NCBI RefSeq assembly: GCF_000150275.1
Contig: NW_002060956.1
Coordinates: 885,510 to 949,509 of the forward strand
Reading direction: 5' to 3'
From: Trichoplax adhaerens
Lineage: Eukaryota > Placozoa > Uniplacotomia > Trichoplacea > Trichoplacidae
Length of the DNA: 64,000 nucleotides
This document shows, piece by piece, positions 43,301 to 56,300 of this stretch (positions are counted from its first letter, which is position 1; the number at the start of each line of letters is the position of its first letter). Made by a program: the position numbers and the translations under genes. The notes beneath the pieces were generated by a model. That model made no database searches. It had not been told where the DNA came from and saw only the letters and a list, made by a program, of their open reading frames with translations.

Positions 43301-46300
43301 ATGGCGGATGCGGCTAATAAACCAACGACTGAAAATAATAACGAAGATGCATCGAAAAAAGCTGGTACTAGGTAAGATAGATAGTTTTTGGGAGACAGTA
43401 AAAAATAGACATGTCGATCAACGTTACATGTGCACTAGTATTGTTGTCTACATATCTTTGATCAGAATGAAGCGTTGTCATTCATCCATTTCACTACACA
43501 CAATTGAACTTTCATCTTGATCATGATTGTCAAAATTGCTGTCAGTAATATTTAGACCTTACCATACTATTTCATATTGATAACTCTCTTTTAAAATGTT
43601 CAACTTATATATTGCTAAGAGTAGTATTTAGACCTTACCATACTAGTTCATATTGATAACTCTTTTAAAATGTTCAACTTATATATTGCTAAGAGTAGTA
43701 TTTAGACCTTACCATACTAGTTCATATTGATAACTCTCTTTTAAAATGTTCAACTTATATATTGCTAAGAGTAGTATTTAGACCTTACCATACTAGTTCA
43801 TATTGATAACTCTCTTTTAAAATGTTCAACTTATATATTGCTAAGAGTAGTATTTAGACCTTACCATACTAGTTCATATTGATAACTCTCTTTCAAAATG
43901 TTCAACTTATATATTGCTAAGAGTAGTATTTAGACCTTACCATACTAGTTCATATTGATAACTCTCTTTCAAAATGTTCAACTTATATATTGCTAAGAGT
44001 AGTACTTAGACCTTACCATACTAGTTCATATTGATAACTCTCTTTTAAAATGTTCAACTTATATATTGCTAAGAGTAGTATTTGTAAATGTTCAACTTAT
44101 ATATTGCTAAGAGTAGTATTTAGACCTTACCATACTAGTTCATATTGATAACTCTCTTTTAAAATGTTCCAACTTATAATGAATAAATACCTTATTGCTT
44201 ACAGTAATATTTAGACCTTACCATACTAGTTCATATTAATAACTCTCTTTTAAAATGTTCCAACTTATAATGAATAAATACCTTATTGCTTAGTAAAGTA
44301 ATATTTAGACCTTACCATACTAGTTCATATTAATAACTCTCTTTTAAAATGTTCCAACTTATAATGAATAAATACCTTATTGCTTACAGTAATATTTAGA
44401 CCTTACCATACTAGTTCATATTGATAACTCTCTTTTAAAATATTCCAACTTACAATGAGTAAAAATTGCACTTCAATTTGCAATATCAAAATAAAATAAA
44501 AAATTACTCATCATCATCATCTTGATCAATTTTGCTACTTCGAAAATGTTTTAATTTGCCAATATCACTTTATATTTATTACTAATAGAGTTTTTAAGAA
44601 AAGTAGTCCAAATGGCAAGGTACGTAAGTTATCTATCTTCATTTAAAATGAATATCCATTGAAATACTATCTTCTATTTTTCCTATCAAAATAACAACAA
44701 TGTTGATCGAATATTTTTGCATCATTCCATTACAACTCTACCATCAAACGAGTACATATATAGCAACGAATACTGTACATATCTTAAAAATGCAAGTTAA
44801 CAATTTCAAGAGCATCCAATTGACTAAACAGTTACCGTACTAAAATAATCAATTGATCTACTGTATTCCCTATCATGGTTATTACTTTTATTTTGAACCT
44901 ATTTAGACACAAGCCACTTCTTCTTCCTTTATGTATAGTAATGTGAAATTTAAAAATAACCCATTTTGTCTTCATAGTTTAAGTCGTTGTCAAATTTTTA
45001 TCCTACTGATACTCTCCCATTAAAAAGCCTCCATAGGTGTTTATACCCTAAATATGATTCTATCCTTTCAATATTGATTGCTACTACAACAGTAGTGTCC
45101 GTCGACAGTACCGTTCTTGAATTAATTAAACGAATTAAAAAGTTCAATTTATGTGTCGATAATACGCTATAATCATTGTTATAACTGATCAACGTTTTAC
45201 CTTTGATATATCGCTAAAAATCATCGTCAAGTTATAGACTACATCTTGTAATACTGTCATATCGTGATTCATGATATTTTATAGATGTTAGTTTCGTTTC
45301 ATACGCATTATTAATGTTGTCTATATATACAATGTCATATTTTCTTTCCTTTGCAGTTGTATATTACGTACATGTATTTATTGGTGCTAGATTAAGTAGG
45401 GCTGGTACATATTGTAACGGCAAGAACAAGGACGTTTTGAAGCATAGTTTGTTCAATCTTTTATTTTTATAGACAGTTTAGCGGTAGAATATCAACTGAT
45501 GTTTTCGTTTACGTGACTATCTAGACCACTTTAAACTGTCGTCACTTTTATTTATTAATATGCCATCATGTCTATCATCTGTATAACTGAATCTTTCTGA
45601 TAATACTTTTCATCTCTGGTTACTTCTTAATGTCAGATAAAAGGAAACGTTTCCGTATACTACGTAGATATCAGTCACAACAATTTATACTCTTATTATG
45701 ATAACCTGGTGCAACATAGATTATTTCAATTTCTCCCTGATGATGGACTTTTTACTCTTGACGCAACCTCTATCACATAAAAGATTAATTTTATTCTTTA
45801 TACTAACATTTTTCACACGCGTTAACCTGCACCTGCACGTCATTTTAACAAAAAAAATGAAAGGAAAAAAATTTTTAATATCATTTTATGTAACTTTCAA
45901 CATGATTTATAATATACTTTATCTCTCTAAACTAAACAGAGATTATGGTGCAATTAGGTAGTAGATTTTGAAAATGATCGATATTGTCCTCTATAATAAT
46001 GAATCCACAAATATCAAGTGATATACAATAATAATAGTGATCTACGTTTTCTTATATTGAATCATATATCATCGTTGCGTTTTTTCATTTTAAATATACT
46101 CAATCTTATCCTATATTCTTACAGTGCAAGTAAATGACCATTATAAAGATGAAATTAACAATTTTTTTTGTCTTTGACTATTTTCAATATACAGTAATTC
46201 TATAGTAGTTCTAGTAATATAGTACAACAACAAAGGGTGATGTTAATCGACAACTGATCAAGATTTAGAAAAGCTTTACATTATTACACCGTAGAATATT

Positions 46301-49300
46301 TTTACCCTTGAACACTTAAAAAAATGTCCCAGTCTTTATATACGTACATATATATTTACATTCATTGTAACGTAGTTATAACAAAAACCTCTCTGACATT
46401 GGAAATTAATTCTAATTTTTTTCATCTACACTTAATTTACGCTTTGGCGCTTAATAGGGCATATCTCTGATGTTTTATGCCCCAATTCTATCTTTTTCTT
46501 TTCTCGTGGTGTCGCATATTGTTTATTATTTATGGGTAGAGTATTCGCACCGATACAACTTTGCATACAACTTACTCGACGTTCTGCACATCAATAAAAT
46601 GAATGATGTTATAGAGCACTTAGTATTTTAACATTTATGGATACAGAATTAGATAATTTGATATCAGCTTTTCGAAATTTATTCAGAGAAGAAGAAATAG
46701 ATCACAGTTGGGATCACATTTTGTATTATATAGATATTATTGTTTGACTATTGTAATTTTATTTCCTTGTAAATGCTCTACTATCGTTTTATAGAACTGT
46801 ACTGTCAACAAACTAAACAAAAAATTTTTATATATCATACAAGACCATGTTAAATAAATATTTCTGTATTGTATGCTTATCTATTCGTATATTATAGCTA
46901 TAACTATAATTGAGACAATACACTATATTGTAGACATTAGAAATGCTTAAAACTGTCTATGTAGACGGTATTAAACTGATATAATAATTTTCAACGTACA
47001 ATCTAATCATTATAATTATAATCGTTTTTTTTTTAATCATATATTGTACAAGTTTTTTCAAATAGAAACTGGACAATATGCTATGCTACTGTATATTCTT
47101 TTAGAAATATTTCTGTCAAATCATTCATTTGTCTTATCTTTTATCTATTGTCAAATAGAAAAATTAGAGATATAATTTTTAATCAATGTTTAGCGTTATA
47201 GTGGTACCAAGACAGCTTGTAGTATATAAATTCTCTTTTTCTATCACTTTTATTCCTTTAATTAATTACGTATGCTACTTAAAATGATACTTCTATAAAA
47301 CGATAGCTAATCCAGTAAACAATATCGTATAGGTGTTTATTAATAGATTTAAACTTCATACAGGCGTATACAGCGTAGTACTGTATCAGCTATAGCCAAT
47401 TATATCTCGTTATACTCTTACATAATTTCTCTTTGCCCCTAAATGAAAAGTTTTAATCGATTTTTATGATAAGGAATTAAATAGTCTGATATTTATTATG
47501 TTTCAATATTTTTGATGCGATATAAATTTAATAGTCTAAAGAATAATACCGAATTTTAATTTAATTTTTGTATCGGCAATGTAGGCATAACTAACATGTT
47601 TCCTCAATCAATCAATATTTTAGCTTACCACTTACCTTGGAAAAAGAGATTTTGTAGATCATATTGATCATATCGATCCCGTAGGTTAGTTATACAAATA
47701 AAATTATAGTAGCAAATTATTTACTACAATAATTAGCATATAGTGATTGGCTAATATTCGCGTTTGGGATAAAAATTGAATAACCAATACTGTCATATCA
47801 TACCAGTATGATTACAACATAAACTTTCTTTTTTATGCTTAATTGGTTCAACACCCACTGGTAACACTCTTTTTAAAAGTATATAGTAATATCTTATCTA
47901 ATGTTATCATTGCTGTTTAGATGGCGTTGTTTTAGTGGATCCAGAGTATATTGCCGACAAAAAAGGTATAGCAATTAATTCTATCAGCTAGGGAAGAAAA
48001 GATTATTCGTATATAGTTCCTCTAGTTAAAACCGTAAAGCTTGATGGTTAGGATATAGATATGTATAAAGAGATAGTATTTTTCATTAAAATCGTGGAAA
48101 TTATGTTGCTACTTAGTCAATAATTAATCATGTAATACAGTGTTTTTTATAAGCAAAAATTATAATATCATTAATAATCAAAGTGATAATTTTATAGTAA
48201 ACGGTTTATTAACGATAACTTTCTTTTCAATTTTTGCCTTTTAGTTTATGTACACGTATTGGCTGCATTTCGGTAAAATCTAATTTAAAATTAATGAGTA
48301 CATACATTGGCATAGTTGGTATTTGATCTGTAAAGGAGAAAAAATAGTGCACTAACAAAAATATTGTTGTATAATGGTGGTAGTTATGGAAGAGAAGATT
48401 TGGATGTTTTAGGACTGACATTTAGGAAGGATTTATTCTTAGTAAGCAGCTACAACAATAAGTACACATTCTCAACTATGAGAAATCTGAAAGTATTGAT
48501 AATGTTTAATTTTCTTTATCATAATTTATCAAATATTGTAGTCAACACTTCAGATTTATCCACCTCTACCAGAGAACGAAAGGCCATTAACTAAGTTACA
48601 AGAACGTTTAATAAAAAAACTTGGTGAAAATGCGTACCCTTTCTACTTCGAGGTAGCAATGACAAACAGCCATCTAGCGTAATCGTATTGGGTTATGATT
48701 ACTACTAAGAGCTCATGTTTATGATCAATTATAGTTGTCTGTTGGGTCGCCATCTTCTGTTACATTACAACCAGCCCCTGGAGATACCGGAAAGGTACTT
48801 TAGTAATTATCGGGTACAGAATGAATGCGTTACCTATATATAATTTTACCTAAATATTATCGATATAATATTCTAATTAGCCATGTGGCGTAGACTATGA
48901 ATTGAAAACTTATGTTGGAGACTCACCTGACGACAAAGCGCATAAAAGGTACAGCATTGTTCCTGTAATAGTGTTGGAATGATGCTGTTAGTTTTTCTTT
49001 AGCTCCCTATTTTGATTCATTTCCAAACAAATATTTATCCGTTAGACTATGGGTTTTTATCTAAAATCATTTAATGTGTATTTCATTAACTCAGAGACAC
49101 AATAAGACTAGCGATCAGAAAAATAACGTATGCGCCTGATGAGAACATACCGCAAGTAAGTACTTGTTATTCATTGTATATTCTTGTACAGTATGTGTCT
49201 TAATTTTGCTAAAATAAAACTTTGCTTTGTTTTACATAGCCTACAGCTGAGATCACTAAAGAATTTATGATGAGTTCTTATCCATTGCACTTGGAATGCA

Positions 49301-50714
49301 CTCTGGATAAAGGGGTATAACACATTATCAAGGCCATAATTATTAACGTTAATCTAAATGTTAACGCTAATTGACCATGCTATATTTTGGATTATTTACA
49401 ACTATTTTAGATGTATTACCATGGCGAGCCAATCAAAGTTAATGTTAGTATAGCTAATAGATCGTCAAAAACTGTTAAGAAAATCCGTTTATCAGGTAAA
49501 GATCTTCGTAGATTACACTTATATTTATATCGACCGACGATTAGTCAAGGCAAAGCATGTATTTCTATCTAATAATTTTATACTTCTTCACTTTAGTACG
49601 TCAATTTGCAGACATATGCTTATTCTCTACTGCCCAATATAAATGTCCGGTTGCTGTTGTAGAGTCTGAGTACGTATATCTATATCAATCACAGCTGGTT
49701 GATTACTAAGTGCATTGATAACGATAAATTATAATGTAATAGAGATGGATTTCCTCTTAATCCTGGTGGAACATTAAATAAAATTTTCACGCTAGTTCCT
49801 CTGCTAGAAGATAACAGGGTAAAATTAAATTTATAGCACTGTATATTTCGATATCTTTAAAAGACTAGATTGAATGAGTAACTTGACATAATTTATAAAC
49901 AGGACAAAAGAGGACTTGCATTGGATGGTAAGCTTAAGCACGAGGACACCAATTTGGCTTCTTCCACTATGTACGGAATGAGTGCTTTGCTATCATGATG
50001 ACATTCAGATTTTTGATTTTATGCTCGATAATTAATTCTTGGTGTATTACTTTTATTGATAATTAAAATTTTATTACGCAGTTACGATCCTGGTGTTAGC
50101 AAAGAAAATCTTGGAATTGTAGTACAATACAAAGTTAAAGTAAGATTACTGGTCGCTCTTGGAAGGTAATGATATCAAATATGAAGTAAATTGAACAATC
50201 GTTAAGATAATGTATTCGACTTAGTTACTTACCTAAGTTTTAATTCATATAGTGACGTAGCTTTGGAATTACCATTTACACTGACTCATCCAAAACCTAT
50301 TGAGCCGGAAGAGCCAATTGTAACCCAGCCCGAAGTTAATCCCCCACAAGGTATGTAACTAAGTTGAGAAATTATGGGACATGATTACTTGTCTTGTGTG
50401 TAGAGATGATATCGTTAATTGGCTTTAATGTGGAATATAGCGGTAGCAGATACCAAGCCAGAGACAAAGAATACGGAAGCACCTATAGATAATAACTTAA
50501 TTATGTTCGACACAAGGTCTGATTAATATTTTAAAGTAGCTACAAATTTTATAGCGTATAATTTATGTTTATCATTTTTTTCCTAATTTATTCTACTTGG
50601 ATTTACTTTAGTGGAACTGGAGCATTGTTGGCCGATCAGGATGATGATTTTATCATCGAAGAGTTTGTTCGCATGCGTTTGAAAGACCATAGTAAGGATT
50701 CTTCTGAAGCTTAA
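43301..50714 (+). CDS. ARRB: Beta-arrestin-type arrestin, 439 aa, 19 exons
   Basis: Cytosolic adaptor that binds phosphorylated G-protein-coupled receptors and links them to clathrin and AP-2. Exons 43301-43371, 44589-44619, 47624-47684, 47921-47965, 48245-48272, 48384-48441, 48554-48652, 48735-48794, 48881-48948 and 49095-49155 are followed by 49240-49314, 49411-49495, 49597-49669, 49743-49818, 49903-49970, 50082-50165, 50253-50350, 50441-50516 and 50612-50714. They join to 1320 nt, all in phase. Motifs in order are [21 protein letters not shown] (finger-loop region), [74 protein letters not shown] and [18 protein letters not shown] (lariat loop). The tail has a clathrin-box-like LIMFD and an AP-2-binding-like [15 protein letters not shown]. 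The N-terminus is extended by about 20 polar residues compared with vertebrate proteins. Confidence 0.97.
43545..44455 (+). repeat. Tandem array inside arrestin intron 1 (76-bp and ~91-bp units)
   Basis: About twelve copies of a unit containing TTTAGACCTTACCATACTAG and TTCATATTGATAACTCTCTT. The first seven are about 76 bases long (GTAGTATTTAG at 43621, 43695, 43771, 43847 and on). One copy near 44075 is truncated. The last four carry an additional GAATAAATACCTTATTGC segment, lengthening the unit to about 91. The array therefore has two subfamilies side by side. It is intronic. Confidence 0.92.
44620..47623 (+). other. Arrestin intron 2 (3.0 kb)
   Basis: Very AT-rich long intron. Open frames at 44987-45172, 44998-45192 (minus) and 45698-45961 show no recognisable domain. 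No nested gene is supported. Confidence 0.5.
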
Positions 50715-53398
50715 GTGGATACTCGACCTTAGTCAGATGTACTAGGCAGTATTTTAAATGCTTGTTATGTAAGGATAGTTCACAAATGCTCTTATATAGT
50801 TGGAGTAGCTTTGTATACACTATATTACTATACGTATTTGTAGAAAGCAGTCAAATTTTGTTAAAATATGCAATCTCCCATTCATCTTTTGCTATGGACA
50901 ATTATTGTAGAGTGCCGTTATTGGTACTGATGGACAGTATTTACGCGGCAGCATGCTAATGTGTCATTTTTGTCCTGATAGCCAGGCGGTTCTGTCCATG
51001 GTTCTCTAATATTGTTAGGTTTTTATTTCCTCATATATTAAGCACATTTCCATTATGTGTTACACGTATAGAGGTCCTCATGTAACTGATGGTAATTCTA
51101 CCTCATCGATTACAAAAGATCTAATATGACAGTATAAAATAAGAATCAAGGGATACTTTCTCTTGATAAACGTATTTGCAATAATTATGACATTTTTTGT
51201 CTCATCATCTGTATAGCAGAAGTTGTGAATTTTGAATTTACATATCGTTTTTCCCGCTCCCGCTTGCGTCATTATTATTTCTTAATATTTCGACAATAGA
51301 TTTGACCATGAAAATTTTCTTTCGTACTGTTCAGTTTATTGGCAATTATACGAACATATAAGGTTCCTTATGTAATATTATGAAGCATGATAATATAGAA
51401 GGTTGTAGTCATGCATTTTAAATAACTAATGTATGCCAGTATTTTAAGAGCTTTAAAATTAATTTCCAAAGATTATGATCCTACATTGTTTTGGAAATAA
51501 AAGTTTACAGGTAATTCGGTAGATTTTATCTTAAAGAACTCAATTTCAATGCTGTTTACTGTGTTAAAAAATTATACTACTATGTGACAGATGTAACGAT
51601 AATTTTGAAATGGTTATTACAGTATGATTGGTGAAATCTTTCTATACTTAAAAGTTTAATACTAGCAGTGAATTATCTCAGAAGTAAATGGATCATCTTG
51701 ATTTCCAATCATTTATAAGATCTGCGCTTTTGATTAACCGAGGCCAAAGAAATTTACGATTTTAAATTAGATTTGTGGTTATCAACATTTTGAGTTTATC
51801 CGAATTTATAAATATGGCTGACTTAAGGCAAGCGAAATGTTTGTGAATGAGTTTCTAAGGCAAATCGGATCTTGTTCATTGTTTACTCAACTGATTCATA
51901 ATGTCATAGTTGGTTGGACATTAACATGGCATAAGATGTGATGAGTTATCTTAGTAAAACTAATACTTTTTCTATACTGTACTTGTATGAAAAATTCATC
52001 CTTTAAAGTCTTTATAGGTATCATCGGAATACCCGTATGATGTATCTTTCCGAGTACAGCATCTACCGACCTGACTACTATTTTATAAATTTGCGTATAT
52101 TGTACAGTATAAGAAGTTTTATTTGTTTACAGTATATACTCATTTAATGCATCGGAATTTAGATTTATCAATTTACCGTATTCTTTGCCTTATAATATCA
52201 TATTCCATATTGTAGCTGCTTACTGACATAATTAAGTCCCACATATTGTATTAAAGCTTAACTCTTTATAGGAATGCAGACGCATTTGCAACTACGTTAT
52301 AAAACTAGAGAACTGATCTGATTTTACTCAACAAACAAACAGTTGAGCTTATAATAAACTCTTCGGATGATGATTCACCTTGACGAATAATTTTTACTTG
52401 ATAATCAAATTAATGTAACGATATTAATAGATATAGATGTTTACTGATTAATTCTAGATAGTCGGACTACTGCATGTCAATTCACAGAATCTTTTATAGT
52501 GTAACCTATATAAAATCTACTGTCATTTAAAATTGTAATCTAAACTTTACGGTGTACGCGAGACGTATCCATAATCTGATGGATTTGAGTCATAGTTGAA
52601 CGTGGTATCAACAATAGTAAGTAAATCGCTACATGATTTTGCAAAGAACAGTGTGCTATACCGTACACCAAATTACCTTGACTGTTAAGCAACCCACACG
52701 GTATTGTACAACATATAATTTACTCCAGCAAATTACAACCATGTTGACTTCTACTGTCTGCAGGTCTGAATTGTAGTCACCATGTAAGAACGTTAAATTC
52801 ACGAATTCTTACTGTCCATCCCTAAGGGTAGTTCATGCTATGACAACATGTGGTAATTTAGATTAGAAATAAAAGCAGTTCGATTAATAGGCATCCTTTC
52901 AAGAGCCAACATCCATTATGTTGCATTTAAAAAGAAAATTTTATTCATATTCACCAAGATAAAACCAAAAATAGACATTGAATTGTTAGGCACTATATTA
53001 AATCGTGAGATCTTACGTAGCTAGATAGAAATATGTGTGTATCATGTGCTAATTGTGTGCTGTTATTAAGCGTAGGAAAACATCAGTAGCAATAATAAGT
53101 TTGATTCACGTATGCATATGGTGCGATTTAATATAATGCTCCGCTTGTACGATTTCCGAATCTGAACCGATTCGGTAATAAATTTATTCGAGGTCCCCAC
53201 GTAAAACGCAACACCTTTATACTCAAGATTTTACCATAATAACATAATGTTGCTGCAATTTTTCATAGCTGCATCATGTAAAATACAATTTCGAGTAAAA
53301 GAATTACATAGTAAGACGTTCGACGACTTTCATGCTTACGACTATAGGATAAGCAGATAATATTTCCTCATTAATGTTTTATCCCAAATCTTAATAAA
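50715..53398. other. Convergent intergenic region, arrestin / GABA transaminase
   Basis: AT-rich, with no exon recognised. A candidate polyadenylation signal AATAAA for arrestin is at 51496-51501, about 780 bases after the stop. Otherwise I see nothing. Confidence 0.4.
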
Positions 53399-56300
53399 TT
53401 ACTTATGTTTACTTAACACACTATCAAATGCATCAATGAAGTAGTTGGCATGGTATGGCTCAAATATTAGGGCAGGCCTTAACCGCATTGCTAATGCACC
53501 ACACGAGCCCGCCATTATTCCTGTTATATTAGTATGGATGTATAAAGAATTGTAATTAGTTTTGATACCAGTAAAATTATACGAACGAACGCAATATTAA
53601 GAAATAATTTAATGTTAAATTCTTTAGTGATTGCAGTTAGAAGTTAGTAAAAATACGCCTCTATACAATTAATGTGGCGTAAATGCACGTATTCCAAATT
53701 GTATACTGGTCGTCAAATCATTAATTATACATATCTACCGGATAACGTATTGATCATGAACTCACCATTATTTTTTAAATCAGCAATAATTTCATCTCGT
53801 TTTTTGCTATCAATAAAGTCAATAGCGCAGAACGTTCCCATTCCACGAGGACGAGATATTATGTTTGGATATTTCGACTAGCAATAAAAGTTTAGTTTTA
53901 CTTTTGTTTAATCTTAAATCTGAGTAGATAAAGTTTCTTTGGGTATTATCTCGGAATTACAGTAAAAACAGTAGCAATATACTATTGACAATCAGATACA
54001 CGAGATTGATAATGTATGACACGTTGTAATTAAAAATGATTGATTTTTTTATACCCCGTACATCTTTCGTAATAATAGTAATAAATATCGATTTAGTGCG
54101 ACCTTACCGCTAGTGATTTTAGACCAGTTTGCAAAACTTCTCCGGATTCTTTCGCAAGATCTATTAGTTTCTCTCGTTTAATGCAATTAATGATCGCTTC
54201 TAATAAGACCAACTTCGAAGAATCTCCTAACCAAGTGTTAAAGACGCGATAACTCTGTAAAGTAGGTCGAACAGTTTAGTTTAGAATTGTACATGGCTAG
54301 TTGGACATATATCCACTCAAATTGTAACCTATCAAAGTAAGATTGTAAAAGAATAGTATAAACTGATTTCGTAAATTGCCGGTAACATAAATACTAGTTA
54401 TATGTACTAGATAAAATATTAGAATACAATTCGAAGTAAATAAATATGTTTCACTATAACAAAAACCTCATCCACTCTCATTTCATCCTTATGATATATT
54501 CCCCCTAATTGCATCTTTTTGCTAAATGTAACCATTTCAGGGGGATCATCCAACTCCCAACTTTCGTGAGCCCTAAAGGAAAGAATAAATATGTAAATTT
54601 AAATAACTAAATACTGTTACACTGTTGCAATATTAAAAGAAACATAATGTTTTCAATTATTTTCATGGATCAGGTTTACAATGAATTAAATATTGTATAT
54701 ACTCGTACTATAACATCATGTGATCTAAATCTTCAATCGCATATATTACCACATATGGCCGGTAGCTGCGCATCCAGTTTGTACTTCGTCAACAAGAAAA
54801 GCAGCTCCAACCTGTAACCAAAATATTTAAACATAAATATAAAGGCAAGATTATTTGAAAGTTAATTGAAAAAATTGAATGATGGCATATAATCTAACGT
54901 GGTCTTGTCTGGTGGTGTAAAGTATTAATAATAGAGTTTAACCATTTAAATTATTGACAGCAATTTTAGAAATCATAAATACGTATTTTACTTCTTTAGC
55001 AATGTTTCGTAACTGTCGGAAAAATGCTACCGATGCATGATTATCACCTGATATTAGTAAAAAATAGACAAGTTCAAAGGTTGATGCTAAAAAGCCGACT
55101 CACTTTACTATTCAAAGTGAGTATTATTTTCAATGCAAATATATATATATAGAACGATAGTATAAATTTTATGAGTTTGAATTAGCATTAGTAATTCTTT
55201 AATAGTAAAAATATAGAAATTTTTACTGTAGCAAGAAGTGTTACTATGATCGCGATTTATCTTTCAAGTTACTTACCTCCTTCCGCCTGAATAGGTTCAA
55301 CAACGATTACAGCGACCGGGGAACCCTTGTTTTCATATTCATTAATTAATTGCTTAACCTATGCGCGTATTCAAGAATCGATACAATAACATTGAAATAA
55401 GCTATCTATTCTTCAGTTTGTGCATTAAATTGACTAAGTACTGTCTTATTGCTAGACGGCTAAAAGAATTTAGAGAGTCTGGAAGCTATTAATGGCTGCA
55501 GCAACGTAAGTGAGCGGTCCTATGGCCATAAGTAAGACTACATATAAGTGGATTACTGAATTACTGTAACTATAAAAATGCTGGGGATATTTACGTGAAA
55601 TGTGTACTGTATCATGCCTTGAGAAATTAGTACGCATAGTGTCTTTATAGTAGAAAAGCTACCCGGATCGTTTTAATACCTTATCTAAGCACCGCTCCTC
55701 TTCTAATTGATTTTCTTTCTGAAAGTTTTCCAGTGGATATTTCAACTGTGGAAAGGGCGCCGTAGGCCAATCAAAAGCAGGAATATCCAATTTATGGACT
55801 GCCTTGGAATGGGTGGTTGATAAGGTGCCTATCAGTACCATTAATATAGCATTAAGCTGTTAATTATCACGGTTAGATAATAAATTGATAATTTTAATCA
55901 TGCATGCACAGAGTTAAAAAGAATTTATTTTTTGGATTTACCCATTGTTCTACCGTGAAAACCGCCATCGAACGATAAGATGCTAAGTTTAGGCGATCCA
56001 GGAACCTAAAAATTATTTAGCCATTGAAAAAGATATGAGATATAACTTTAAATACGGGAAAGGGCATACAACAAGTTTTTTCAAGTGATAGAAATAGGTT
56101 AAAGTAGTTTCTTAGATAGAAAGATTTTAGAACGTGTTGATATACTGTAAAGTTTCGCAATCATAGAGAATAAATCACTACTAACTTTATTTAAAAGTGT
56201 AGATTCCAATTCTTCCTTTGTGGGTGGTTTTCCATCTCGTTTCTTTCTCTAATCAAATTGGTAGAAGACTAGAACTTAGTGAAACAATATAAAACATGTC

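Noticed and set aside
45698-45961. Nested gene in arrestin intron 2
   Set aside because: The frame is hydrophobic and AT-driven, with no recognisable domain or partner exon.
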